DNA from: Erysipelotrichaceae bacterium
Lineage (GTDB): Bacteria; Bacillota_I; Bacilli_A; Erysipelotrichales; Erysipelotrichaceae
Length of the DNA: 64,000 nt
NCBI GenBank assembly: GCA_024684175.1
Contig: JAIKXJ010000063.1
Coordinates: forward strand, 62,001-126,000
Reading direction: 5' to 3'
Shown here: piece by piece, positions 35,054 through 44,610 of the stretch
Layout of the letters: the number at the start of each line of letters is the position of its first letter
Numbering within the stretch: the first letter of the stretch is position 1
Position numbers and translations under genes: made by a program
Notes under the pieces: generated by a model
What the model saw: the letters and a program-made list of their open reading frames with translations, nothing else
Database searches by the model: none
Told to the model about the DNA's origin: nothing

Positions 35054-37632
35054 TATTCGAACTCCTTCTTCTTTTCGATCAGTGTGTTGTAGGAATTGCG
35101 GTAATTCTGCAATTTGACTCTTTCTTCTTCGACCTTGGCTGCCGGAGCTTTGGAAACGAAACGTTCATTCTCCAGCATCGAAGTCGAACGCTTGATCTCG
35201 TTTTCCAGTCTGGAGAGTTCCTTGTCGATCTTTTCCAGCTCCGCTTTCTTGTCGACGATCTGCGACATGATGAATCGGATCGAACCGAAATTCGTCGGAC
35301 GGACGATCGTCTCTTCATCGATCTGATCAACGACACACAGCTTAGTCATCCTGTAGAGGATGGCGCTGAGCGAATCGTCCAGACGGAAACCCTCGCTCAT
35401 AACGGCAAGTTCCTTGGACGGTTTGATGTTGTTTTCGTTGCGGATCTCTCTGGCGATCTTGATGATCTCAATGATCTTATCGACGTCTTCCGCTTTCTTC
35501 TCATCGACGCCTTCCCAGATCGCAGGCCAGCTCTCTTTCATGATGGAGACATCCTTGGAATGAATGTTCTGGTAGATCTCCTCGGTGACGAACGGAATGA
35601 ATGGATGCAACAGCTTGACGATCGCTTCCAGGACATAGATCAGAGTATCCAGAGTACGATGCTTGATCTGCAGATCTTCGGAATTGAGCGCGGACTTCGT
35701 GAATTCGATGTACATCGAGCAGAAGTCGTCCCAGACGAACGTCATGATCTCATTCCCGGCGATCGCCAGTTCATAGCGGTCGAGATTGTTGGTCGCGGTA
35801 GCGATGGTCTTGTTAAGTTTGTTGACGATCCAGGCATCGGTCTCCGACGTGATCTCTGGTCTCTTGTAGGTATAGGTCTCATCGACATTCATCAGGACAT
35901 AACGGGATGCATTCCACAGTTTGTTGATGAAGTTCCAGCCGGCCTGCATCTTTTCGGAAGAGAAATTCATATCCAGACCCGGTGTGGAGTTGGTCGATAA
36001 GAACAGACGCAGCGTATCGCAGCCATACTGATCGATCAGATCGATCGGGTCGATGCCGTTGCCTAAAGACTTGGACATTTTTCTGCCCTTTTCATCGCGG
36101 ATCAGGCCATGGATCAGACAGTCTTTGAACGGCACGTCATTACAGAAATGCCTTGCGGAGAATGCCATCCTGGCGACCCAGAAGAAGATGATGTCGTATC
36201 CCGTGACCATGCAGGAAGTCGGGAAGTAACGTTTGAAGTCTTCCGTCTCTTCCGGCCAGCCCAAAGTCGTGAACGGCCAAAGAGCGCTGGAGAACCAGGT
36301 GTCAAGGACGTCTTCATCCTGATGATAGTTCTCGATGTCTTTCGGCGGTTCCACGTCGCAATAGATCTCGCCGGTCTCATTGTGATACCAGACCGGGATC
36401 CTGTGGCCCCACCAAAGCTGTCTGGAGATGCACCAGTCTTCGATATTTTCCAGCCACTGATTGAAGGTTTTTTCAAAACGCTTCGGATAGAAGTTGATCT
36501 TGGTATCTTCGTTTTCCTGTGCTTTCAAGACGTCCTCAGCCAGCGGTTTCATCTTAACGAACCACTGGTTGGAAAGATACGGTTCGACCATGACGCCGGT
36601 CCTTTCAGAATGACCGACGGAGTGTACGATCTTTTCCGCTCTGACGAAAGTCCCGTCCTGTTTATATTTTTCAAGCAGCTTCTCACGGCATGCGAAACGG
36701 TCCAGACCTTTGAATTCTCCGCAGAGTTCGTTCATCGTACCGTCTTCATTCATACAGATCGGCATCGGCAGACCATGACGGATGGCGATCTGGTAATCGT
36801 TCGGGTCATGGGCCGGTGTACATTTCATGATGCCGGTACCGAAACCGATCTCGATATATTCATCGCCGATGATCTCGAGTTCATCACCGTTTGCCGGATT
36901 GTACGCTTTCTTGCCGATCAGATGCTTCACCTTTTCATCGTTGGGATTGACGACGATGCAGACATCGCCGAACATCGTTTCCGGACGTGTCGTCGCAACT
37001 TCGAACGTCTCATCGCAATCCACCATCCGATATTTGAGATAGTACATATAGGCTTCGACATCCTTATGGATGACTTCGATGTTGCTCAAAGCGGTCTTGG
37101 CTTCCGGATCCCAGTTGATGACTCTCTTGCCTCTGTAGATCAGCCCTTCGTTGTAATACGTGACGAAGACTTTGGCGACGGCTTTGGAAAGACCTTCATC
37201 AAGCGTGAAGCGTTCCTTGCGGTAATCCGTCGAATTTCCCAGTTTTGCCCATTGCGAACGGATGAAATCCGAATATTCATGTTTCCATTCCCAGGCCTTT
37301 TCCAGGAATTTTTCTCTTCCCAGATCGTATCTGGAAATGCCTTGTTTCTTAAGACGTTCATCGACTTTCGCCTGTGTAGCGATGCCGGCATGGTCCATGC
37401 CCGGGACCCACAGGACATCAAAACCTTTCAGACGGTTGTATCTGGCTAAAAGGTCCTGAATGGTGTTGTCCATCGCATGCCCCAGATGCAGTTTGCCCGT
37501 GACATTCGGCGGCGGGATGACGATACAGTACGGCTTCTTTGACATATCACCGCATTCAAAATAATGGTGATCGAGCCATTCCTGATATTTTCCTTCTTCT
37601 ACTTTTTTCGGTTCATATTTACTTTCCAGCAT
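35053..37632 (-). CDS. valS: Valyl-tRNA synthetase
   Basis: Class I synthetase. HIGH motif in PPPNVTGKLHLGHAMD (near residue 40), large editing domain (residues ~180-370, FEVATTRPETMFGD), KMSKS in KGRKMSKSLGNGIDP near 520, anticodon domain, and a C-terminal coiled coil (ELEKIDKELSRLENEIKRS). 859 residues from the ATG at 37632 (AGGAGG); the upstream frame is T-box sequence. Confidence 0.97.
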   Translation of the reverse strand: MLESKYEPKKVEEGKYQEWLDHHYFECGDMSKKPYCIVIPPPNVTGKLHLGHAMDNTIQDLLARYNRLKGFDVLWVPGMDHAGIATQAKVDERLKKQGISRYDLGREKFLEKAWEWKHEYSDFIRSQWAKLGNSTDYRKERFTLDEGLSKAVAKVFVTYYNEGLIYRGKRVINWDPEAKTALSNIEVIHKDVEAYMYYLKYRMVDCDETFEVATTRPETMFGDVCIVVNPNDEKVKHLIGKKAYNPANGDELEIIGDEYIEIGFGTGIMKCTPAHDPNDYQIAIRHGLPMPICMNEDGTMNELCGEFKGLDRFACREKLLEKYKQDGTFVRAEKIVHSVGHSERTGVMVEPYLSNQWFVKMKPLAEDVLKAQENEDTKINFYPKRFEKTFNQWLENIEDWCISRQLWWGHRIPVWYHNETGEIYCDVEPPKDIENYHQDEDVLDTWFSSALWPFTTLGWPEETEDFKRYFPTSCMVTGYDIIFFWVARMAFSARHFCNDVPFKDCLIHGLIRDEKGRKMSKSLGNGIDPIDLIDQYGCDTLRLFLSTNSTPGLDMNFSSEKMQAGWNFINKLWNASRYVLMNVDETYTYKRPEITSETDAWIVNKLNKTIATATNNLDRYELAIAGNEIMTFVWDDFCSMYIEFTKSALNSEDLQIKHRTLDTLIYVLEAIVKLLHPFIPFVTEEIYQNIHSKDVSIMKESWPAIWEGVDEKKAEDVDKIIEIIKIAREIRNENNIKPSKELAVMSEGFRLDDSLSAILYRMTKLCVVDQIDEETIVRPTNFGSIRFIMSQIVDKKAELEKIDKELSRLENEIKRSTSMLENERFVSKAPAAKVEEERVKLQNYRNSYNTLIEKKKEFE

Positions 37633-37647
37633 TGCGATCCTCCTGAA

Positions 37648-37833
37648 ATAAAAAAGGCGGCACAAAGGGCGCAGACCGCGCGGTACCACCTTATTTTCTA
37701 ACTCAAGCTCTTAACGCGAGCACACGTACTTTCGTAGACTCCAAGACAACATTTTCATCCTGACCAGTATAAGTTCCACCGACCCTTATATCTCTATGTT
37801 CCCGCCTAGGATTACTTTCTTCTTATCAACGTC
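37648..37833 (-). promoter_or_regulatory. T-box leader of valS (tRNA-Val sensor)
   Basis: T-box AAGGTGGTACCGCGC at about 37678-37692; terminator AAGGTGG/CCGCCTT followed by T6. The specifier is most likely GTC (37745-37747), a Val codon, though the Stem I pairing next to it is less clear than in the other three T-boxes. Confidence 0.9.
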
Positions 37834-37839
37834 TATTCA

Positions 37840-37868
37840 ATTATAATTTATACTTCGGAATAAGGCAA
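37840..37868 (-). promoter_or_regulatory. Sigma-A promoter of valS
   Basis: TTGCCT (37863-37868), 17-nt spacer, TATAAT (37840-37845). The -35 lies within the last codons of engB. Confidence 0.75.
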
Positions 37869-38411
37869 ATGATGATCGATCGCTTCATAGATCTGATCGA
37901 TATTCTTCCGTTTCTCAGCGGAGACATAGATCACATCAGCCCTGTTTTTATACAGCTTATGTCGACTGTTCATCAGCTGATTATTGGACAGCTTATCGAT
38001 CTTGTTGGCGATGATGACATAAGGAAGTTCACGGGAATCGAGATACTCCTTCATATCTTCGTCGTCCTTGGTCAAGCCGATCCGGGCATCCGTGATCATG
38101 ATCACCAGAGCGATCTTCTCTTTCCGGGCGAAATATTCGTCCATCATCTTTCCGAACTGTACGGCTTCTTCCATAGAACGCCGGGCATAGCCGTAACCCG
38201 GAACATCGACAGCCGTATATCTTCCGTCGATGTCAAAGAAATTGATCAGTTTGGTCTTGCCCGGGGTCTTTCCCACATAAGCGAGCTTCTTTTTATACAG
38301 TGTATTGATCAAAGAAGACTTGCCGACATTGCTGCGGCCGACGAATACGACTTCCTTATCCGTCTGCGGAAAACCGGTTCCGTCTTTCGCCGAACAGATG
38401 AAAGAGATCAC
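37848..38411 (-). CDS. engB: Ribosome biogenesis GTPase EngB/YsxC
   Basis: Assembly GTPase for the 50S subunit. G1 VGRSNVGKSSLINTL near residue 25, G2/G3 GKTKLINFFDID and DVPGYGYA, G4 ANKIDKL, G5 VSAEKR. 187 residues. ATGA overlap with lon, the common Firmicutes lon-engB pair. Confidence 0.96.
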   Translation of the reverse strand: MISFICSAKDGTGFPQTDKEVVFVGRSNVGKSSLINTLYKKKLAYVGKTPGKTKLINFFDIDGRYTAVDVPGYGYARRSMEEAVQFGKMMDEYFARKEKIALVIMITDARIGLTKDDEDMKEYLDSRELPYVIIANKIDKLSNNQLMNSRHKLYKNRADVIYVSAEKRKNIDQIYEAIDHHLPYSEV

Positions 38412-40708
38412 AGTAGAGCCTCGTTGATGACCTGATCCACCTTTTCGACCGGGATATAGGTCACTTCCGTCTTGACGGTATCCGGGATCTCATCGAGATC
38501 CTTGACGTTGCCTTTCGGAATGACGATGGTCTTGATGCCGCTGCGGTGTGCCGCCAGAGACTTTTCCTTCAAGCCGCCGATCGGCAAGACATTTCCGCGA
38601 AGCGTCACTTCACCGGTCATCGCCAGATCCTTTTTGACCTCACGGTGCGTCAGTGCAGACACGATGGCCGTCGTGATCGTCACGCCGGCAGACGGACCGT
38701 CTTTCGGAACAGCTCCTTCCGGAACATGGATGTGGATATCGTGTTTTTCAAAGAATTCGATCGGGATATTGTACTTCTTGGCATTGGCTTTGATGAAGTC
38801 CAGAGCGATCTTGGTCGATTCGACCATGACATCGCCGAGCTGACCGGTGACGATCAGATTGCCTTTGCCTTCGAAATAATTGACTTCGACCGGTAAGATA
38901 TCGCCGCCGAAGGAGGTGTAAGCCAGACCGGTGACGACACCGACCTGATTCTTCTTCTCTTTCGTTCCGTAATCGAAGATCTCATGGCCAAGCCATTCGT
39001 TGATCAGTTTCTTGGTGACACGGACCGACTTCTTCTTTTCCTTCAGGATAGCCAGAACCGACTTACGGCAAAGCTTGCCGATGGTCCTCTCCAGCTGCCT
39101 GACACCGGCCTCTCGGGTATAGTGACGGACGATATAAAGGATCATGTCATCCGACAAAGAGAACTGATTGTTCTTCAGACCGTTGAGCGCGATCTGTTTG
39201 GCGATCAGATGGTTCCTTGCGATATTGAGCTTTTCGATCTCGGTATAACTTGACAGTTCGATGATCTCCAGACGATCCAGCAGAGCCGGCGGGATATTGT
39301 CGCGGTAGTTGGCCGTACAGATGAACAGGACATCGGAAAGATCGTACGGTTCTTCCAGATAATGATCGGAGAACTGCGTGTTCTGTTCCGGATCCAGGAC
39401 TTCCAGCATGGCGCTGGAAGGATCGCCTTTGTAATCGGAAGCCATCTTGTCGATCTCATCGATCAGGAAGACCGGATTGATCGTTCCGGCACGTTTCATT
39501 CCTTGAATGATCCTGCCCGGCAACGCTCCCAAATACGTCCTTCTGTGACCGCGGATCTCTGCTTCATCACGTACGCCGCCAAGGGAGATCTTGACGAACT
39601 TCCTGTCCAAAGCACGGGCGACCGACTTCGCCAAGGACGTCTTACCGACTCCCGGAGGACCGACCAGACAGATGATCGGAGCTTTCAAAGAATTGGTCAT
39701 CTGTTTGACAGCCAGATATTCCAGGATCCTTTCCTTGACTTTATCGAGACCGTAATGGTCTTCGTCCAAGATCCTGGAAGCATCCGCAAGATCGTCATTG
39801 TCTTTCGATTTCTGATACCAGGGGATGTTGAGCAGCCATTCCAGATAGGTGCGGATGACACCGGTCTCGCCGGTCGATGGCGGAAGCATGTCATAATGCT
39901 TGAATTCTTCCCTTGCCTTCGCTTTGACGTTTTCCGGATACGGTTCGTTTTCCACCCGTTCCCGAAGATCGTCGATATCGGAACCGCCGTCATTGCCGCC
40001 GAGCTCATCCTTGATGGCTTTTAATTTTTCACGAAGATAGTAATCTCTCTGACCGTCTTCGATGCTTTCCTTGACCTTCTCGTTGATCTCCTGCTCGATC
40101 ATATCCATATTTCTTTCTTTTTCGATATGGGAGAGCATCATCTGTAAACGTCTGTTCACGTTTTCTTCTTCCAGAAAAAGCTGCTTGTCTTCGACGTTCT
40201 GGATATAGATCTGAGCAAACGTATCGACCAAGACGGAAGCCAGTGCGGAATCAAAGACCGTGAACTGACGGATCGGGAAACCCGGTCTGGCAAACTTCTG
40301 AGCGATCACGTTGAACTCGGCCAAGGCTTTCTTGGTCAGATCTTCGATCACACTGTCATCTTCTACGACATCGCGGATCTCTTCGATCTCAACAAAATTC
40401 ACATCATCTTTGATGAAATGTTTCGTTATACGGCATCTGGTCAGACCGGAAAAAACGACCTTGAGATGATCGTCTCTCTCCCTGCTGGTCTTGATACGGC
40501 AGATCGTACCGACATTGAATACATCATCCGGTCCCGGAAGATCGACCGTCAGCACTTTCTGCGATACCAGAACGATATTGGATTGATATGCATTCGCGTA
40601 ATTGACCGCATCGATCGATGCCTGACGGCCGACTTCGACGGCCAGATCCTGCATCGGAAAAATGACGGCACCGCGTGTGCACAAGAGAGGATAAGAATAT
40701 TTACTCAT
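38408..40708 (-). CDS. lon: ATP-dependent protease La (LonA)
   Basis: Cytoplasmic AAA+ protease. N-terminal substrate domain, coiled region (~200-260), Walker A GPPGVGKTSLAKSVA near residue 350, Walker B PVFLIDEIDKM, sensor/arginine region, and the Ser-Lys protease domain with GPSAGVT (Ser near 670) and the Lys in GLKEKSLAAHRSG. 766 residues. SD AAGGAGG. tig lies directly upstream, with a hairpin between them. Confidence 0.97.
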   Translation of the reverse strand: MSKYSYPLLCTRGAVIFPMQDLAVEVGRQASIDAVNYANAYQSNIVLVSQKVLTVDLPGPDDVFNVGTICRIKTSRERDDHLKVVFSGLTRCRITKHFIKDDVNFVEIEEIRDVVEDDSVIEDLTKKALAEFNVIAQKFARPGFPIRQFTVFDSALASVLVDTFAQIYIQNVEDKQLFLEEENVNRRLQMMLSHIEKERNMDMIEQEINEKVKESIEDGQRDYYLREKLKAIKDELGGNDGGSDIDDLRERVENEPYPENVKAKAREEFKHYDMLPPSTGETGVIRTYLEWLLNIPWYQKSKDNDDLADASRILDEDHYGLDKVKERILEYLAVKQMTNSLKAPIICLVGPPGVGKTSLAKSVARALDRKFVKISLGGVRDEAEIRGHRRTYLGALPGRIIQGMKRAGTINPVFLIDEIDKMASDYKGDPSSAMLEVLDPEQNTQFSDHYLEEPYDLSDVLFICTANYRDNIPPALLDRLEIIELSSYTEIEKLNIARNHLIAKQIALNGLKNNQFSLSDDMILYIVRHYTREAGVRQLERTIGKLCRKSVLAILKEKKKSVRVTKKLINEWLGHEIFDYGTKEKKNQVGVVTGLAYTSFGGDILPVEVNYFEGKGNLIVTGQLGDVMVESTKIALDFIKANAKKYNIPIEFFEKHDIHIHVPEGAVPKDGPSAGVTITTAIVSALTHREVKKDLAMTGEVTLRGNVLPIGGLKEKSLAAHRSGIKTIVIPKGNVKDLDEIPDTVKTEVTYIPVEKVDQVINEALL

Positions 40709-40727
40709 AAATTACCTCCTTATTTAA

Positions 40728-40750
40728 GAAAAGACGCAAAGCGTCTTTTC
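40728..40750 (-). terminator. Hairpin between tig and lon (partial terminator/attenuator)
   Basis: Perfect 10-bp stem GAAAAGACGC/GCGTCTTTTC with a 3-nt loop right after the tig stop. The U tract is short and broken, and lon starts 20 nt later with an SD and no visible promoter of its own. Partial readthrough would set lon below tig. Confidence 0.65.
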
Positions 40751-40752
40751 GG

Positions 40753-42015
40753 TTATTTCTTCAGTAAATCCAAAGCTTTCTGCAGTTTCAGATCATCCTT
40801 GAGCGTTTCTTCAGGAACGTATGTCTTGATATCTTCCACGCTCATAGAGTACATCTCAGCCATTCTTTCGTACTCTTTCTGAAGATCTTCCTCATTTACC
40901 GAGATATTCTCGCTCTTTGCGATCTCGCTCAAAGCAAGATTGATCTTTATACGCTTGTTTGCATCATCCTTCATGGAATCTCTAAGCTGATCGACTGTCT
41001 GATTCGTGATCTTCAGGAACTGTGCCAGAGAAATGCCCTGCTGCATCATGTTGGCTTCGTAGTTCTGGATCATGGAATCCAGTTCGCTCTTGACCATGGC
41101 ATCCGGGATCTCGACTTCCGTCATTTCAACGAGCTTATCCATCAATGCGTCATCGGCATTGCGCTGTGCATCGTCTTTCTTTCTTCTTTCGAGATTCTCT
41201 TTCGTATAATTCCTCAGCTCTTCGACCGTATTGACATCGTCATATTTGAGTTCCTTGACGAATTCATCATTGAGCTCAGGGAGCACTTTCTTCTTGATCT
41301 CATGAACAGTGACCGTGAAACGGGCTTCCTTATCCGCCAGATCTGCAGCATGATATTCCTTCGGGAAACGGACCATGATGTCCTTGGTCTCTTCGGACTT
41401 CATACCGATCAGCTGTTCTTCAAAACCCGGGATGAAAGAATGCGAACCGATGACCAGGTCATGATTCTCGTCTTTGCCGCCTTCGAAAGGTTCATCGCCT
41501 AAGAAACCTTCATAGTCGATGACTGCAGTATCACCGTCTTCGACGGCGCCGTCTTCCTTGAGTTCCAGATCCGTCTTGCGGTCCAGCAGTCCGGCGATCT
41601 GATCATCGATCTCTTGATCTTCGACTTTGACCTCATCAACTTTGTATTCGAGAGACTTGTAGTCACCGAGCTTGACGTCAGGGATGACCGGGCAGACGAA
41701 GGTCATGACACACTTTTCGTCATCGAGACTGTCGACTTTGAGTTCCGGACGGTCGATCAGAGTGACATCATGTTCCTTGATCGCTGCTTCCAAAGCTCCC
41801 TGCGCAAGTGCTTCTGCGGCATCCAGCAATACTTCATTGTGGCTGATATACTTTTCAGCGAGATGCTTCGGCGCCTGGCCTTTTCTGAAACCTTTTATTT
41901 CTACTTTAGCGGCCAGCTTTCTGAAGGCAGCTTCTTTTGCCTTTTCCCATGCCTCACCTTCCAGAGTGCAAGTCAGCTCCGCTTTCGCATTTTCAACTTT
42001 TTTATATTCCGACAT
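40753..42015 (-). CDS. tig: Trigger factor
   Basis: Ribosome-bound chaperone and prolyl isomerase. N-terminal ribosome-binding domain with GFRKGQAPK (signature loop, near residue 41), PPIase domain (~150-235, DTAVIDYEGFLGDEPFEGG), and a helical C-terminal chaperone domain. 420 residues. SD AAAGGAG. Confidence 0.96.
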   Translation of the reverse strand: MSEYKKVENAKAELTCTLEGEAWEKAKEAAFRKLAAKVEIKGFRKGQAPKHLAEKYISHNEVLLDAAEALAQGALEAAIKEHDVTLIDRPELKVDSLDDEKCVMTFVCPVIPDVKLGDYKSLEYKVDEVKVEDQEIDDQIAGLLDRKTDLELKEDGAVEDGDTAVIDYEGFLGDEPFEGGKDENHDLVIGSHSFIPGFEEQLIGMKSEETKDIMVRFPKEYHAADLADKEARFTVTVHEIKKKVLPELNDEFVKELKYDDVNTVEELRNYTKENLERRKKDDAQRNADDALMDKLVEMTEVEIPDAMVKSELDSMIQNYEANMMQQGISLAQFLKITNQTVDQLRDSMKDDANKRIKINLALSEIAKSENISVNEEDLQKEYERMAEMYSMSVEDIKTYVPEETLKDDLKLQKALDLLKK

Positions 42016-42106
42016 ATCATTTACTCCTTTAAAGTCTTATTTATTCTATCATTTAAATCTGTCAATTTCTATATAAAAGCCTATTCTGGCAATGTTTTAG
42101 CTCTCC

Positions 42107-42739
42107 TCATCTTTCGAATGCCGCATCGATATAAGCGATGATCTTTTCCGCGAGCCGGCGGCTGTCTTTTTCCTCGATCTCAAGAGGCAGAAACAGCATC
42201 GTTTCCTTGTACAGCAATTGCATTGCCAGTTTCAGTTTGGAAGGTTCTTTCATATATGTCTCTTCCAGGATCTTTTTCGCTTTTAAGAAACAGTTCCCTT
42301 CATCCGCCCTCTTCAGATCTTTCGGATTAAATCGCGCTTTCCTGTCTTTCGTCTTATACAGAAACACATGATCGATCTGCTGGAAGATCAGTGAATCGAT
42401 CAGCAGCGCCTTGGCATTGACGCTTCGTTCTTCATCGGCCAGGAAACGACCGATTGCTTCGGTATGATTCCTGAGATTCATCTTGTCCATATGCGAGACG
42501 GCAAGCAGCTGATACTTTTCATCCTGATCCAGAAAGGAAAGGATCTCTTCTTCGGAAAAGCTTCTTTGTACGTCATCCGGTCTTTTGAGTTCCTGTAAAA
42601 GCTTCCGGAGTTCTTCTTCAAAGTCTTTCGGCAGATACGGCATGTTCAGTTCATTAGCGATCAGCCGCAGTGCTTCTTCTTTTTTTCCGTCTGTGATCAG
42701 CGCATCGATCTTGCTTAATGTTTCTTCATAATAATTCAT
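42107..42739 (-). CDS. Helical repeat protein, DUF3196-like (function unknown)
   Basis: A 210-residue, highly charged, all-helical protein (YYEETLSKIDALITDGKKEE ... AEKIIAYIDAAFER) with a TPR-like start. It resembles the DUF3196 family found in Mollicutes and Erysipelotrichia; I am only moderately sure of the family. No catalytic motif seen. Encoded alone between tig and hydA, about 90 bp from each. Its extended -10 box ends 8 nt before the start, so the leader is ~2 nt. Confidence 0.6.
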   Translation of the reverse strand: MNYYEETLSKIDALITDGKKEEALRLIANELNMPYLPKDFEEELRKLLQELKRPDDVQRSFSEEEILSFLDQDEKYQLLAVSHMDKMNLRNHTEAIGRFLADEERSVNAKALLIDSLIFQQIDHVFLYKTKDRKARFNPKDLKRADEGNCFLKAKKILEETYMKEPSKLKLAMQLLYKETMLFLPLEIEEKDSRRLAEKIIAYIDAAFER

Positions 42740-42747
42740 ACCCTATC

Positions 42748-42756
42748 AGTATAACA
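42748..42756 (-). promoter_or_regulatory. Extended -10 promoter, nearly leaderless, of the DUF3196-like gene
   Basis: TGTTATACT (TGnTATAMT type) on the minus strand; only 8 nt separate TATACT from the ATG at 42739. Confidence 0.6.
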
Positions 42757-42819
42757 GATTCTTCTAGGTACAAAGAAAGGCCGGTCTTCACCGGCCTTGT
42801 TCAAGATAAGATATCGGGA

Positions 42820-44598
42820 TTAATCGAATCTCTCTCTGTCGGCATTGTAGCTCGTATGTAAAAGCTCATGAGCCAGATGGGAGTTCGGTTCACCGAGGAA
42901 CTTTTCGTAGAGCTCCTGAACCTGTTTGTTGTTGTGCGACTGACGGATGACTTGTCTTTCATCTTCCGAATACAAAGCCTTTGCGCGCTTTTCCTTGTAA
43001 GTATCAAGGATGTCGTCGTCTTCATCCGGTAAGAAGCAAGGCTTGACATAAGACTGGCCGCCGCCGTTGATGCAGCCGCCCGGGCAGCCCATGATCTCGA
43101 TGAAGTGATATTTGGACTTGCCTTCACGAATCTCGTCGAGCAGGATCTTTGCCGATCTCATGCCGGAAGCGATCGCGACATTGACGACTGTGCCGTTGAT
43201 ATCGATCGAAGCTTCTCTGATGCCTGCATCATGGCCTCTGACTTCGCTGAATTCGATCTTGCCGTATTCCTTGCCTGTCAGTTTGAAGTAGACCGTTCTG
43301 AGCGCAGCTTCCATGACACCGCCCGTGACACCGAAGATGACACCGGCACCGGTGTATTCGCCCATGATATCCTGATCCCAGTCTTCCTCAGGAAGTCTGT
43401 TGAAATTGATACCGGAACGTTTGATCAGTCTGCCCAGCTCTCTGGTCGTCAGAACCGCATCGACATCGCGGATGCCGTCAACTTCCATTTCCGGACGTTC
43501 TTTTTCAAACTTCTTGGCAGTACAAGGCATGATCGAAACGACGAAGACGTCTTTCGGATCATAGCCCTTCTGTTTTGCCCAGTAGGACTTGATGATGGCG
43601 CCTTGCATCTGATGAGGCGACTTGCAGCTGGAAAGATGGCCAAGCAGATCTGCATAATAGTATTCCGCATAGTTGACCCAGCCCGGTGAGCAGGATGTGA
43701 TCATCGGCAGTGTTCCGCCTTCCGATAATCTGTGAAGGAGTTCCGTTCCTTCTTCCATGATCGTTAAGTCGGCACCGAAGTTGACATCGTAGCATTTTTC
43801 AAAACCGAGCCTTCTCAATGCGGCGATCATCTTGCCGGTGACCGGCGTGCCGATCTTCAAGCCGAATTCTTCGCCTAAAGATGCACGTACCGCCGGAGCG
43901 ACTTGTACGACGACATGCTTGCCGGCTTTGAATGCATCATCGACCTTATCGATCTCGGAAACTTCCATCAAAGCACCGGTCGGACATACGGTGGTGCACT
44001 GACCGCAGAGGATACAAGGAGAATCCTTGAAAGAACGGTTTTCCGCCGGTCCAACGATCGTACGGAAGCCTCTTCTCTCGAACCCCAGTACGGAGAGTCC
44101 ATGTGCCGAACCGCATCTGGCGATGCAGCGTCCGCACAGGATACATTTGGAAGTATCACGTTTGATCGACGGCGTCAGCATATCGACTGTCGTTTCCGTC
44201 TTTTCGCCGACATACATATTCTCTCTTGCGCCGGTGACCTGAGCCACATGGAGCAGTTCGCACTTGCCGTTCTTGTCACATTCCTGACAGTTGCGGTTGT
44301 GGTTGGAGAGCAGCAGTTCGACCGATGTCCTTCTGGCAGTCGTCGCTTTCGGCGAACCGATCGTGATATTCATGCCTTCGGAGATCGGATAGACACAGGA
44401 TGCGACCAGACGGTTCGGTCCTTTGCCTTCCTGAGCTTCGACCAAGCATACACGGCAGGATGCCAGTGAGCATTCACCGTGATTATATGAACATAAGGAT
44501 GGGATCTCGTAACCGCACTTCCTGGCGGCTTCCATGATCGTCAGACCTTTTTCGACCTGATATTCCTGGCCTTCAATTTTGATATTTACTAATTCCAT
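42820..44598 (-). CDS. hydA: [FeFe] hydrogenase catalytic subunit HydA (bifurcating type)
   Basis: Produces or oxidises H2. N-terminal 2Fe-2S domain (CSYNHGECSLASCRVC), His-Cys 4Fe-4S motif (HNRNCQECDKNGKC), two ferredoxin-type 4Fe-4S motifs (CILCGRCIARC and CILCGQCTTVCP), then the H-cluster domain with TSCSPGWVNYAE (L1), MPCTAKKFE (L2) and MGCPGGCINGGGQ (L3). L1 has TSCSP, as in trimeric electron-bifurcating enzymes, rather than TSCCP. 592 residues. With HydB and HydC it should couple NADH and reduced ferredoxin oxidation to H2 release. The maturases HydEFG are not in the window. Confidence 0.96.
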   Translation of the reverse strand: MELVNIKIEGQEYQVEKGLTIMEAARKCGYEIPSLCSYNHGECSLASCRVCLVEAQEGKGPNRLVASCVYPISEGMNITIGSPKATTARRTSVELLLSNHNRNCQECDKNGKCELLHVAQVTGARENMYVGEKTETTVDMLTPSIKRDTSKCILCGRCIARCGSAHGLSVLGFERRGFRTIVGPAENRSFKDSPCILCGQCTTVCPTGALMEVSEIDKVDDAFKAGKHVVVQVAPAVRASLGEEFGLKIGTPVTGKMIAALRRLGFEKCYDVNFGADLTIMEEGTELLHRLSEGGTLPMITSCSPGWVNYAEYYYADLLGHLSSCKSPHQMQGAIIKSYWAKQKGYDPKDVFVVSIMPCTAKKFEKERPEMEVDGIRDVDAVLTTRELGRLIKRSGINFNRLPEEDWDQDIMGEYTGAGVIFGVTGGVMEAALRTVYFKLTGKEYGKIEFSEVRGHDAGIREASIDINGTVVNVAIASGMRSAKILLDEIREGKSKYHFIEIMGCPGGCINGGGQSYVKPCFLPDEDDDILDTYKEKRAKALYSEDERQVIRQSHNNKQVQELYEKFLGEPNSHLAHELLHTSYNADRERFD

Positions 44599-44610
44599 CT
44601 GTATTCCCTC

